A DNA stretch of 64,000 nucleotides from positions 62,001 to 126,000 of the forward strand of contig CAKPAI010000002.1 in the NCBI GenBank assembly GCA_934133005.1. Reading direction: 5' to 3'. The notes under the pieces were generated by a model, which made no database searches, was not told where the DNA came from, and worked only from the letters and a program-made list of their open reading frames with translations. A program made the translations under genes and the position numbers. Of the stretch, positions 43,797-52,119 are shown one piece after another. Numbering within the stretch: position 1 is the first letter of the stretch; every line of letters begins with the position of its first letter. Source of the DNA: an uncultured Clostridia bacterium (GTDB lineage Bacteria > Bacillota > Clostridia > TANB77 > CAG-508).

Positions 43797-44501
43797 TTAA
43801 ATTACACATTCTTTTACAGTGTTTGCTTTTAATTCTATTTGCGTATATGCTTCTCCATATTTTGAGTATCCACATGGTCTTGCATTTATACTATTTAACA
43901 ATTCTACAAACCACAAAGGAATCGCTCCAATTGTTTTTATTTCCATTACATATTTTTCAGGTTCTAATATATACTCTCCATAAGGACCTTTTTCCAATTT
44001 CAAATCGTAATTTCTTGCCTGTATATTACTATCAAAAGTAAGTCTGAAATTATCATCGATTTTATCAAAATAAGCTCTTCTATAATATGATACATACATT
44101 TTAGGTTCTAAATTGTAAAACTTAAAATAATAATCAAGTTCATTTTTTACTTGTTTTTCAGTACTACCTACCTCTAATTCTTTTTTATAAAAGTCATTTA
44201 ACTTGATTCCTATTCTTCTTTTGCTCACAACTTCTTGATATTTTCTTTTCACTTCTAAAAATACAGTATCATCTTTTTTCGGTGTGTTATAGCTTCTTAC
44301 TCTAATTTTATCTTTATAAACAGGCTTTGTTATTGAATTTCTTATTAATCTAAAGTCCGGACTATCATAATACACATTACAGATTGTACTTTTTCCATGA
44401 AAATCTTCTATCATTTTTTCTTCAATATTTTTCTTTATTTCAAGATATTGCTTTTTAGTTAATATATATTTTTTCTCAACTCTTCTAAAAAATTCTGCCA
44501 T
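43797..44501 (-). CDS. VTC-domain (polyphosphate polymerase-like) protein
   Basis: 234 residues from the ATG at 44499-44501, where GGAAGG and the family start FRRVEKKYILTKKQY lie. The longer frame to 44612 overlaps the upstream gene. It has the triphosphate-tunnel fold of Vtc4: IRVRSYNTPK, FLEVKRKYQ, SKRRIG, YRRAYFDK, FRLTFDSNIQ and VMEIKTIG provide the basic and acidic tunnel residues. In yeast Vtc4 makes polyphosphate from ATP. In this bacterial setting the product is unproven. Confidence 0.88.
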   Translation of the reverse strand: MAEFFRRVEKKYILTKKQYLEIKKNIEEKMIEDFHGKSTICNVYYDSPDFRLIRNSITKPVYKDKIRVRSYNTPKKDDTVFLEVKRKYQEVVSKRRIGIKLNDFYKKELEVGSTEKQVKNELDYYFKFYNLEPKMYVSYYRRAYFDKIDDNFRLTFDSNIQARNYDLKLEKGPYGEYILEPEKYVMEIKTIGAIPLWFVELLNSINARPCGYSKYGEAYTQIELKANTVKECVI

Positions 44502-44517
44502 TTGCTTTTCCTTCCTT

Positions 44518-44868
44518 TTAGCTATTGCTTGTTTCTGAACTACTTGATTTACTTTGATTATTTCCAGAAAGAGCTTGTGACTTACTTCCGTCTGGTTTTG
44601 AAGGTGGTTCACTCATGTTTGAACTATCTCCATCTGGTCTTGCAGGTGGCTCACTCATGTTTGAACTATCACTATTGTCCATTGAAGGAGGTTCTCCCAT
44701 TTCTGAATTATCTCCATCTGGTCTTGCCTGCGGTTCTCCCATATTTGGCATATTTCTTTCATTTGTTTTTGTACTTTTATTAATTTTACTATAAATTAAT
44801 AATCCTGATGTTGTTACAATTGCTCCTATTAAAACTCCTATAATTAAATACATAATTTTTTCTTTCAT
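44518..44868 (-). CDS. Small membrane-anchored repeat protein
   Basis: 116 residues. One N-terminal helix (YLIIGVLIGAIVTTSGLLIY) is followed by a low-complexity outer part built of four imperfect units of 14-17 residues around M(S/G)EPPxxPDGDxS, ending in a Ser/Asn tail. At DNA level a 26-base stretch containing TCACTCATGTTTGAACTATC occurs twice. It begins the VTC-DUF4956-Cthe_2159 unit. It may be a cell-wall spacer or a partner of the surface protein. I know of no function. Confidence 0.7.
   Translation of the reverse strand: MKEKIMYLIIGVLIGAIVTTSGLLIYSKINKSTKTNERNMPNMGEPQARPDGDNSEMGEPPSMDNSDSSNMSEPPARPDGDSSNMSEPPSKPDGSKSQALSGNNQSKSSSSETSNS
44600..44750 (-). repeat. Tandem imperfect repeats in the small membrane protein gene
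   Basis: Four copies of a 42-51 base unit coding for the Glu-Pro-Pro/Pro-Asp-Gly motif. Two copies are nearly identical over 26 bases. Confidence 0.6.
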
Positions 44869-45002
44869 TTTTCAATTCCTCCTATTTATTTTTTGTAAAA
44901 TTTATCTTTTACAATTATTAATATAGGATATAAAACTTGAAAAAAGATTGAAAATTTTTAAATTATATAATAGAAAAGGCAGCATGACTTTCCTATTATA
45001 TA

Positions 45003-45046
45003 AAAAAAATTAGGTAGCCTAAATTTTAGACTACCTCTAATTTTTT
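45003..45046 (-). terminator. Terminator after ldhA
   Basis: AGGTAG and CTACCT lie in a longer AT-rich hairpin, followed by eight T on the minus strand. A second inverted repeat (TATATAATAG and complement, 44965-45002) lies just beyond it. Confidence 0.7.
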
Positions 45047-46037
45047 ATTTTACTTCATTTACACATTTGCCTGTTTCAAAGAATTCTTTTATATTATTGC
45101 AAGTATCTTGTGCAATTTTGTTTAAAGCTTCTCTTGTAAAGAATGCTTGATGTGATGTAATTATTACATTTGGCATTGATAATAATTCTGATAAATTTCT
45201 GTTTCTCTTATATTTCATAGACATATCATTTAAGAAGTAATCTCCTTCTTCATCAAATACATCTAGTCCAACGCCACCAATTTTTTCATGTTCTAATGCT
45301 TTAATTAAGTCTGATGTTTTAATTAATTTTCCTCTACTTGTATTTATTATTATTACACCTTTTTTCATCTTCTTAATTGCTTCTGCATCAATTAAGTCTT
45401 CATTTTCTGGTGTAAGAGGACAATGAAGTGATATAATATCTGAATTTGCAAGCAATTCATCTAAACTTACATATTTAAAGCCAATTTCTTTTTCTGCATT
45501 TTTATCTTGATATACATCATAAGCAAGGACATTTGTTCCAAATCCTTTCATAATTTTGCAGAATTCTTTTCCTATTTTTCCAGTTCCGATAACACCAACA
45601 GTTTTTCCATAAATATCAAAACCAACTAATCCATTTAAGGTAAAGTTGTATTTTTTAGTTCTTTGATATGCTTTGTATATTTTTCTGTCTATTTCAAGAA
45701 GAAGTGCTGTTGCATGCTCTGCTACTGCATGTGGTGAATAAGCAGGAACTCTTACTGCTTTAATTCCCTCGCCTAAATCTTCTATTGAAACATTATTAAA
45801 TCCTGCACAACGAAGTGCTATTAATTTTACACCACATTCTTTTAGTATTTGTATTGTTTCTTTGTCAACAACATCATTTACAAATACACATACAACATCA
45901 AATCCTTTTGTAAGTGGTGCTGTTTCCTTATTTAATTGTGAGTCAAAATATTTAATATCATATTTGTACTCTTTGTTATACTCTCCAAAAATTTTTTTAT
46001 CATATTCTTTTGTGTCGAAAAAAGCTATTTTAATCAT
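45045..46037 (-). CDS. ldhA: D-lactate dehydrogenase
   Basis: 330 residues of the D-2-hydroxyacid dehydrogenase family, close to LdhA throughout: FFDTKEYDKKIFGEYN, VCVFVNDVVDKE, LIALRCAGFNNV, the NAD site VGVIGTGKIGKEF, and the catalytic Arg (NTSRGKLI), Glu (FDEEGDYF) and His (TSHQAFFT). It reduces pyruvate to D-lactate and regenerates NAD during fermentation. It lies alone between the histidine kinase gene and the VTC unit. Confidence 0.93.
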   Translation of the reverse strand: MIKIAFFDTKEYDKKIFGEYNKEYKYDIKYFDSQLNKETAPLTKGFDVVCVFVNDVVDKETIQILKECGVKLIALRCAGFNNVSIEDLGEGIKAVRVPAYSPHAVAEHATALLLEIDRKIYKAYQRTKKYNFTLNGLVGFDIYGKTVGVIGTGKIGKEFCKIMKGFGTNVLAYDVYQDKNAEKEIGFKYVSLDELLANSDIISLHCPLTPENEDLIDAEAIKKMKKGVIIINTSRGKLIKTSDLIKALEHEKIGGVGLDVFDEEGDYFLNDMSMKYKRNRNLSELLSMPNVIITSHQAFFTREALNKIAQDTCNNIKEFFETGKCVNEVK

Positions 46038-46125
46038 ATTAAAATTCCTCCTTGTTTTTCTTTCGACTAAATATTATACATCTATTTTCATAAAATTTAC
46101 AGTATTTTTTACAAAAATTTATAAT

Positions 46126-47325
46126 TTATGCTGGAATTATTACTTCAAAAATTGTATATCCATTTTTGTATCCAACATTTATTCTTCCTTTATACTTTTC
46201 AACGGTTGATTTTGCAATCGCTAGGCCTAAGCCATATCTCTTTTCGCTTCTATTTCTAGATTTATCTACTCTATAAAATCTTTCAAATATTTTTTCTCTT
46301 TCTTCCTCTGGAATCTTACTTCCCTCATTTTCAACTTTCAAAATTATATTTCCTTTTTCTTTTTTTAGTACTACTTCTACATTATTCTCAGATTCTGTGT
46401 GTTTTATTGCATTATCTAAAAGAGTAGACAAAATATGTTCAAAATCTTCTTTTTCCGCTTCAATAAAGACCTTTTCTTGTATATTATTTTTTAGTTTTAC
46501 CTTTTTTTCATAAGCCATACTCTCAAACATTGAAACTACAAGTTCAATTTCTTGTGATAAATCTATTCTTTCATATTTTTTAACAACTTCCTCATTTTCC
46601 ATTTTTGCAAGTAATAATAGTTCATTTACTAACTTATCCATGCTATCTACTTCGCTTTGAATATATGTTAGCCACTTATTTTTTCCAAGTTCGCCCTCTA
46701 AGACATCAGAATTTGCTCTTATTACAGCAAGTGGAGTTTTTAATTCATGTGAAGCATCTGATATAAACTGAACTTGCTTTTCCATAGTCGTTTGCACAGG
46801 ATTTACAACAATTTTTGAAATCTTTTTTGCAATTATATACACAATTATTAATGCTATTGTTCCTGCAAAAACAGTTAATATCATTACTGCTTTCATTTGC
46901 TTTATAGCACTTTCATTTTCCATTAGAATTACAATATAGGTATTTTCTCTTATTTTTTTCACGCTGTATATTTTATTTCCATATATTCCAGCTCTTGAAT
47001 TTTTGCTTGCTATTTTTTTTGCTTCATTTTTTATCTCATCAGTTATATTCAAATCATTTTCTAAAACTTCTCCATTTTCAACAGTAATCGAATATAATCC
47101 ATCAATTTTCATTTCGTTATTTATTCTATTATTTATATCATTTTCCATGTTAGGATTATTCGGCTTGTTCCCTCTAAAGTCAGCCATTCTATCAATCATA
47201 GATGTAGCTGAACTTATAGTATTTGTGTAATTTAAAGTTGCAACTAATACCACCGTTCCAACTATTACAACAGAAAAAGATATCATTATAATCCAAAATA
47301 TTTTCGATTTAAGCTTTTCTATCAT
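46126..47325 (-). CDS. Sensor histidine kinase
   Basis: 399 residues. Membrane helices at about 10-30 and 147-165 flank an extracytoplasmic sensor of 115 residues rich in Asn and Met. A HisKA domain with ISDASHELKTPLAV (His193) follows, then HATPase_c with DNAIKHT (N box), an ERFYRVDKSRNR region and GLGLAIAKS (G box). It phosphorylates the response regulator encoded just upstream. The signal is unknown. The pair lies next to the surface-polymer unit and might control it. Confidence 0.93.
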   Translation of the reverse strand: MIEKLKSKIFWIIMISFSVVIVGTVVLVATLNYTNTISSATSMIDRMADFRGNKPNNPNMENDINNRINNEMKIDGLYSITVENGEVLENDLNITDEIKNEAKKIASKNSRAGIYGNKIYSVKKIRENTYIVILMENESAIKQMKAVMILTVFAGTIALIIVYIIAKKISKIVVNPVQTTMEKQVQFISDASHELKTPLAVIRANSDVLEGELGKNKWLTYIQSEVDSMDKLVNELLLLAKMENEEVVKKYERIDLSQEIELVVSMFESMAYEKKVKLKNNIQEKVFIEAEKEDFEHILSTLLDNAIKHTESENNVEVVLKKEKGNIILKVENEGSKIPEEEREKIFERFYRVDKSRNRSEKRYGLGLAIAKSTVEKYKGRINVGYKNGYTIFEVIIPA

Positions 47326-47327
47326 AC

Positions 47328-48011
47328 TTATTTTTCCTCTTCCATTTCTAATTTATAGCCAAGGCCTCTTACTGCTTTTATTGTAACTTTTGATTTTAAA
47401 AGTCTTAATTTTCTTCTTAAAAATGAGATATAAACTTCAACATTATTATATTCACTTTCGTCATTGTATCCCCATATTTTATTTGCAAGATTTTCTTTGT
47501 TTATTATCTGTTTATGATTTATTATAAGATTTTCCAAAAGTTCTAATTCTTTTCCATTTATTGCAACATCTTGTCCATTACACTCTAGCTTTCCAGTATT
47601 TAGGTCAAGTATAATATCTCCAAACTCTAAAATATTTGTATTTTCAATATTTGATTTTCTTTTTAAAATTACTTTAATTCTTGCGACTAATTCTTTCATG
47701 TGAAATGGCTTTGTTATGTAGTCATCTGCCCCATTTTCTAGTCCATTTAACTTATCATATATTTCAGATTTTGCAGTTAGCATAATAACTGGCGTTTCAT
47801 TTTTTTCTTCTCTTAATGTTTTTAATATTGAAAATCCGTCTTTCCCTGGTAACATTACATCTAGTAAAATTAAATCATATATTCCAGTTAATGCTTCATC
47901 TTCGCCCTTTTCTCCATTTGAACAAATTTTTACGAAGAATTTTTCTCTTTGCAAAGTTTCTGAAATTGCATCAGCTAAACTATATTCATCTTCAACAATT
48001 AAAATCTTCAT
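47328..48011 (-). CDS. OmpR/PhoB-family response regulator
   Basis: 227 residues from the ATG at 48009-48011; a GTG two codons earlier overlaps the spacing of the AAGGAAG site. The receiver domain has the phospho-acceptor Asp51 (LLDVMLPGKDG), the Thr of MLTAKS and the Lys of YITKPF. The C-terminal winged helix ends GYNDESEYNNVEVYISFLRR and KAVRGLGYKLE. It is the partner of the kinase two bases downstream. Confidence 0.94.
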   Translation of the reverse strand: MKILIVEDEYSLADAISETLQREKFFVKICSNGEKGEDEALTGIYDLILLDVMLPGKDGFSILKTLREEKNETPVIMLTAKSEIYDKLNGLENGADDYITKPFHMKELVARIKVILKRKSNIENTNILEFGDIILDLNTGKLECNGQDVAINGKELELLENLIINHKQIINKENLANKIWGYNDESEYNNVEVYISFLRRKLRLLKSKVTIKAVRGLGYKLEMEEEK

Positions 48012-48068
48012 AATCACACTTCCTTTTTAGGATATTTTATATTACAAACCTTGAACTTTTATTGAATT

Positions 48069-48962
48069 TTAGACATATTTATTAACAAATTCTTTAATTT
48101 TATTCCAATATATTTCAGGCTCAACTACATAAGCTTTAGCATGTTTTGCACCCTTTATTACAAGTTTTTCTTTTTCTCCTGCATGTGCATTGTATACTTC
48201 GTCAAGCATATAGAATGGAACAAAATCATCACAATCGCCATGTATAAATAACATTGGAATTTTACTTTTTTCTAGGGCTTTTATGCAAGCCCCATCTTTA
48301 ATATTATATCTTGCTTTAAGCTTGCAAACAGTGTTTGCTGAATATAATACAGGAAACACTGGTAATTTAAATTTTGCCTTAAGTTGATATTTAAATTCAT
48401 CCCATATTGAAGAATATCCACAATCTTCCACTATGCACTTTACATTTTGGGAAAGTTTTTCTCCACTTGTCATCATTACAGTTGCAGCTCCCATAGATAC
48501 TCCATAAAGTATAATTTTGGCATTTTTATTTTTTTCTAAAATATAATTAATCCATTTAATTATATCAATTCTATCGTCCCAGCCCATTGCAATATAATTT
48601 CCTTTGCTTTGGCCATGTCCTCTTAAATCTGGAGTTAAAGTATTAAAACCCATTTCAAAAAATTTGCTTGTTGCAACAGTCATATTTTTAGCTCTTCCTT
48701 TATATCCATGCACAACTATTACCCATTTATCAGAATTTTGATTTATTTCAAATCCATGTAAATCGCCTACAAAAACATCTTTTGCGTTTTCATTAAACCA
48801 TTTCTTACTAGTTTCTATTATCTCTTTTTCATAGTCTGATATATAATCTGTAGTTTCATCTTTTTTATTTTTTTCAGATTTTAATGCAAAATTATAAAAA
48901 TAGATTCCTATACAAAAATATAATACAACTAAAATAATTAAAATTATTGCTACTGCTACCAT
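48069..48962 (-). CDS. Membrane-anchored alpha/beta hydrolase
   Basis: 297 residues with one N-terminal helix (AIILIILVVLYFCIGIYF), then an alpha/beta hydrolase: WVIVVHGYKGRAKNM (oxyanion region), PDLRGHGQSKG, nucleophile YGVSMGAA (GxSxG), Asp in FIHGDCDDFVP and His in GAKHAKAY. The triad is complete. The substrate is unknown; peptidase- or esterase-like relatives (YqkD/FrsA-type) are common in Firmicutes. It has its own promoter inside the end of the fic gene. Confidence 0.88.
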   Translation of the reverse strand: MVAVAIILIILVVLYFCIGIYFYNFALKSEKNKKDETTDYISDYEKEIIETSKKWFNENAKDVFVGDLHGFEINQNSDKWVIVVHGYKGRAKNMTVATSKFFEMGFNTLTPDLRGHGQSKGNYIAMGWDDRIDIIKWINYILEKNKNAKIILYGVSMGAATVMMTSGEKLSQNVKCIVEDCGYSSIWDEFKYQLKAKFKLPVFPVLYSANTVCKLKARYNIKDGACIKALEKSKIPMLFIHGDCDDFVPFYMLDEVYNAHAGEKEKLVIKGAKHAKAYVVEPEIYWNKIKEFVNKYV

Positions 48963-48972
48963 ATTTTTTCTC

Positions 48973-49629
48973 CTAATATCTTTTGCAGAAATTATAACAC
49001 ATTTGTAAAAAAAGACAAATAAGAAATTTTCTTATCCGTCTTTTTGTTAAACATTTATCTAATATTTTTTCCAAATCAGTTGTATCAAATACAGATTTTA
49101 TACTTGCATTTAGCATATCTTCTGGGTCTATATCTTTTAAATCAAATATATATCCATTTACATAAGCCAGCTCTCTTATAAATTCTCTAATTGTTCTTCC
49201 ATTTCCTTCTCTAAATGGATGTAGCACATTTAGCTCAGACATATAATATGCTAATCTTTTTACAAACTCATCTCTTGGTAAATCTTTTAAATATTTTTCA
49301 TCTTTTAGTTCGTTTAATATTCTTTTTAATTCATCCTCTATATAAATCCATTCAGCAAAACAAAAGTTACCTTTTGCAATATTTTCATTTCTAAATAATC
49401 CTGCAAATGGATATATGTCCTCAAATAAAAATTTGTGAATTGATACAAAATGCTTTATATCAAATTCACCTATTTTTTTATTTTGTCTTAATTCATATAA
49501 TTTTGCAAGAGTAACTTTTCTTTCGGCTTTTTCTAGCAATTTATTGTCTTTAATATTAAACTGATTTTTTAATATATTGCTGTTTTCATAACAATATATT
49601 GAATTTCTTGCCTCATATAAATCACTCAT
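48973..49629 (-). CDS. fic: Fic-family AMPylator toxin
   Basis: 218 residues as written. The catalytic helix HPFREGNGRTIR (137-148) matches HPFx(D/E)GNGRxxR fully, so the enzyme should transfer AMP from ATP to a target protein. The flap FAEWIYIEDELKRIL (91-105) precedes it. The small gene upstream is a typical inhibitor, making this a class I Fic toxin-antitoxin pair like VbhT/VbhA. The last 25 residues are odd: they are encoded across a terminator hairpin and the next promoter, which suggests a lost or shifted stop codon. Confidence 0.88.
   Translation of the reverse strand: MSDLYEARNSIYCYENSNILKNQFNIKDNKLLEKAERKVTLAKLYELRQNKKIGEFDIKHFVSIHKFLFEDIYPFAGLFRNENIAKGNFCFAEWIYIEDELKRILNELKDEKYLKDLPRDEFVKRLAYYMSELNVLHPFREGNGRTIREFIRELAYVNGYIFDLKDIDPEDMLNASIKSVFDTTDLEKILDKCLTKRRIRKFLICLFLQMCYNFCKRY
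48991..49018 (-). promoter_or_regulatory. Promoter of the alpha/beta hydrolase gene
   Basis: Minus strand TTGTCT (49013-49018), 16-base spacer, TATAAT (48991-48996). It is directly after the fic terminator. Confidence 0.5.
49010..49046 (-). terminator. Terminator lying inside the end of fic
   Basis: AAAAAGAC and ATAAG pair with CTTAT and GTCTTTTT, then T7 on the minus strand. It ends before the in-frame stop codon of fic (48973-48975). Confidence 0.65.
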
Positions 49630-49632
49630 AAA

Positions 49633-49809
49633 TTATACTCCTTGCACTAAATCTTTTTTTATTATATTTATCATTTCATTCATTGTTATTTCATTATTTG
49701 AGTATCTTTTTAATAAATCTATGTCTTCTTGTTCTACTACCATATTCTCCATGGCTAAATCCTTTTTTAAATTTGCTATATCAAAATCAAATTTTTCATC
49801 GTGTGTCAT
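49633..49809 (-). CDS. VbhA-like antitoxin of the Fic toxin
   Basis: 58 residues. The second half, LLKRYSNNEITMNEMINIIK, matches the C-terminal helices of VbhA-type antitoxins (family pattern YxxGEIxxxEAI). The inhibitory helix motif (S/T)xxxE(G/N) appears as DLAMEN, with Asp in the Ser/Thr place; its Glu would block the gamma-phosphate site of Fic. The stop is three bases before the fic start, so the two are translated together. GGAGGA precedes the ATG. Confidence 0.8.
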   Translation of the reverse strand: MTHDEKFDFDIANLKKDLAMENMVVEQEDIDLLKRYSNNEITMNEMINIIKKDLVQGV

Positions 49810-49906
49810 AATAAATCCTCCTTAAACACCATACATATTTATTATACCACATTTTATAAAAAAACGCAATTTTTCATTCGATATGGCTTAAAAGCTACTA
49901 CAAACA

Positions 49907-49935
49907 TTGCATAATTTGTATTTTTCTGGTAAAAT
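49907..49935 (+). promoter_or_regulatory. Promoter of the XRE regulator
   Basis: TTGCAT (49907-49912), 17-base spacer, TAAAAT (49930-49935). Confidence 0.5.
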
Positions 49936-49973
49936 ATAATTAACATAATTTTTTTGAAAGGATTTTCCTAAAA

Positions 49974-50195
49974 ATGAAATTTAAAAGAATTAAAGATTTA
50001 AGAGAAGATCATGATCTACTCCAAAAAGAAGTTGCAAATATTCTTGGTATTTCACAACAATACTATTCAGAATATGAAAATGGTAAGAGAACCGTTCCCA
50101 TTGCACATCTAATTACTTTAGCTAAATACTATAATGTATCAATTGATTATCTTGTTAACTTAACAAATGAAATAAAAAAAGACAAAGCAAATTAG
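49974..50195 (+). CDS. XRE-family transcriptional regulator
   Basis: 73 residues, essentially one Cro/CI-type helix-turn-helix: LQKEVANILGISQQYYSEYE is the HTH and LAKYYNVSIDYLVNLTNE closes it. No ligand or peptidase domain. It is divergent from the Fic antitoxin-toxin pair, 164 bases away, and could regulate it, but that is only position. GAAAGGA precedes the start. Confidence 0.9.
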   Translation: MKFKRIKDLREDHDLLQKEVANILGISQQYYSEYENGKRTVPIAHLITLAKYYNVSIDYLVNLTNEIKKDKAN

Positions 50196-50220
50196 AAATT
50201 TTTTTGCCTGTCTTTTATTT

Positions 50221-50511
50221 TTATTCTATTCCAACATTTTCTACATTTTCTTCTATACTAGCAGGTGATCCAAATGAAAATGTTTTTCTTTCTTGTCTTG
50301 CTTTTTCTTCAAATCTTTTATCAAATTCTGATTTTGTACTTTCAAGTGTTGCTTGCATTGCGGAAAACATTTGCTCTACATCTTCTTTTGTAAAATCATA
50401 TACATTACTTCTAGCCATCGGCTCTAATATTTGGATATCATGCATTACATTATTTACTCTTTTGCCTGCACTCTCCATAAATTTTTGTCTTTTTTCTTCG
50501 TTTATTTCCAT
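50221..50511 (-). CDS. Small conserved-looking protein of unknown function
   Basis: 96 residues from the ATG at 50509-50511, which has GGGAGG seven bases upstream. The earlier ATG at 50526 overlaps that site. The protein is helical and charged, starts MEINEEKRQKFMESAGKRVN and has a YDFTKEDVEQMFSAMQ segment. No membrane helix, metal site or nucleotide motif is visible. I do not recognise it. It is convergent with the XRE gene. Confidence 0.75.
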   Translation of the reverse strand: MEINEEKRQKFMESAGKRVNNVMHDIQILEPMARSNVYDFTKEDVEQMFSAMQATLESTKSEFDKRFEEKARQERKTFSFGSPASIEENVENVGIE

Positions 50512-50600
50512 TGCTATTCCTCCCATAAATCGACTAAAAATTCCTTTAAGCTACGTTTGTTATACCATAAAAATTATAAAATTTCAAGAAAAATTAATTG

Positions 50601-50930
50601 TTATATATATTTTATTTTTTCTATTTGGACTATATCATACTTTTCTGATTCAATTTTATCTTCTAATATATACCTTAATATCTGTGGATTTTTAATCAAC
50701 TTCTCTTTATTCTCTTTATTTAATTTTTTTATCCAGTATTCTAATCTTGCAGCAGTAGATTTGTCTTCACTTTGCCATGCCATCTCTAAATTTTTAGCTT
50801 TTCTACTTCTAGTATATTTTGCCTCTTTACCATTTCTTGAAAAATGTTCTTCCATTCTTCTTTCTAGATTACTTGCTATCCCAGTATAAATTGAATTGTC
50901 TTTACATCTTAACATATAAGTATAATACAT
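50601..50930 (-). CDS. GIY-YIG nuclease-superfamily protein (UPF0213/YhbQ-like)
   Basis: 109 residues. The domain starts YTYMLRCKDNSIYTGIASNL, giving the (G)IY/YTG pair of strands, then Arg and Glu ligands in ERRMEEH and KLEYWIKKL-type helices (RLEYWIKKLNKE). These stand-alone proteins may act on DNA in repair; E. coli YhbQ cuts branched DNA weakly. It is monocistronic by the look of its flanks. Confidence 0.88.
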   Translation of the reverse strand: MYYTYMLRCKDNSIYTGIASNLERRMEEHFSRNGKEAKYTRSRKAKNLEMAWQSEDKSTAARLEYWIKKLNKENKEKLIKNPQILRYILEDKIESEKYDIVQIEKIKYI

Positions 50931-50940
50931 CCCTTACCTC

Positions 50941-50968
50941 AAAAATAGGACTTTTAGAAGTCCTATTT
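50941..50968 (-). terminator. Terminator after the HdeD-like gene
   Basis: AAATAGGACTT and AAGTCCTATTT form the stem, followed on the minus strand by T5. Confidence 0.75.
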
Positions 50969-51009
50969 AGTTTATTATTCATTTCATACAAAATTCTTTA
51001 CAATCAAAA

Positions 51010-51546
51010 CTATAATATTTTATTTACATTCTTTAAGAATATTATACTTTCTATAAAATCTAGTATTGCATATATAAGTGTTATAACTCCTATTGCTACA
51101 ATAACTGCGCCTTGAGTAAATGCAACTGCTATACCACCTATTATTATAATAATTGCTATTATTAAAGAATATATCCAAGCACTTGAATTTATATTTTTTA
51201 ATTTTACTGCTAGTGAAAGCCTTAAAGCTCCTGAATAAATTATCCAAATTCCTAACATAAGTCTAAACATAAACTCAACAGCATTACTATATAACATAGT
51301 AATCAAACCTATTACTACAGCAATAATACCATATATTAAATCATAACTAATTATTTCATTATGCTCCTTTGATGCAAAGTATTCTACAATTTTAATAGCT
51401 CCTACTATTATAAAAACTACTCCAAGTGTTGTTGTAATAACTTTAACTGCTGCATCTGGTTGTGCAATAAGTACTATTCCTAACACACCAAAAATCAAAG
51501 ACACTAATATATTAGACCAGCCTGTTTTCTTTAATAAATCCTTCAT
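51010..51546 (-). CDS. HdeD/DUF308-family membrane protein
   Basis: 178 residues with six regularly spaced membrane helices in three pairs, each about 50 residues, the pattern of HdeD/DUF308 (ILVSLIFGVLGIVLIAQPDA, LIYGIIAVVIGLITMLY, IWIIYSGALRLSLAVKL). HdeD is linked to acid resistance in enterobacteria; in Firmicutes the role is unknown. It ends with TAG, a useful sign that TAG is an ordinary stop in this genome. Confidence 0.85.
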   Translation of the reverse strand: MKDLLKKTGWSNILVSLIFGVLGIVLIAQPDAAVKVITTTLGVVFIIVGAIKIVEYFASKEHNEIISYDLIYGIIAVVIGLITMLYSNAVEFMFRLMLGIWIIYSGALRLSLAVKLKNINSSAWIYSLIIAIIIIIGGIAVAFTQGAVIVAIGVITLIYAILDFIESIIFLKNVNKIL

Positions 51547-51567
51547 TTGTTTTTCCTCCTCAAAATT

Positions 51568-52044
51568 TTATTTTTTTATAGAAAGAATTTTGTATTTTAC
51601 TGTTCCAACTGGAACTTTTATTTCAACTATATCATTTTTCTTTTTTCCAAGAAGAGCTGCTCCTATTGGTGATTCATTTGATATTTTATTTTCTTCAAGA
51701 TTTACTTCAGTAGATCCGACTATAGTATACGTTACATTTTCGTCAAATTCTTCATCATGTAATGTTACTATATTTCCTACTTGAACAGTTTTTGTATCAA
51801 TTTCTGATTCATCAATTATTTTTGCATATCTTAATTTATTTTCTAATTCAGCTATTTTTCCTTCATTTTCTGCTTGTGCATTTTTTGCTTCATCATATTC
51901 TGAATTTTCAGATAAATCTCCAAATCCTAATGCTACTTTTATTTTTTCAGCTATTTCTGCTCTTTTTGTTGTTCTTAAATAATCTAATTCTTTTTCTAAT
52001 TTTTCAAATCCTTCTTGTGATATTAAAATTCCTTTTTCTTCCAT
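51568..52044 (-). CDS. greA: Transcription elongation factor GreA
   Basis: 158 residues. The N-terminal coiled-coil finger carries the acidic tip GDLSENSEYDEAKNAQ, and the C-terminal FKBP-like domain ends SPIGAALLGKKKNDIVEIKV. It rescues backtracked RNA polymerase by stimulating transcript cleavage. AGGAGG precedes the start, and a consensus promoter lies upstream, overlapping the end of the previous gene. Confidence 0.96.
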   Translation of the reverse strand: MEEKGILISQEGFEKLEKELDYLRTTKRAEIAEKIKVALGFGDLSENSEYDEAKNAQAENEGKIAELENKLRYAKIIDESEIDTKTVQVGNIVTLHDEEFDENVTYTIVGSTEVNLEENKISNESPIGAALLGKKKNDIVEIKVPVGTVKYKILSIKK

Positions 52045-52090
52045 AGATTTGCCTCCTAAACATAAAACATATGTACTTTTATATTGTATA

Positions 52091-52119
52091 AATATAACCT
52101 TTTTTTGCTATTTTGTCAA
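52091..52119 (-). promoter_or_regulatory. Promoter of greA
   Basis: Minus strand TTGACA (52114-52119), 17-base spacer, TATATT (52091-52096). The -35 box overlaps the last codons of the upstream gene. Confidence 0.65.

Noticed and set aside
44940..45005. CRISPR or repeat array from the inverted repeats near ldhA
   Set aside because: Only two single hairpins, no repeated units with spacers.
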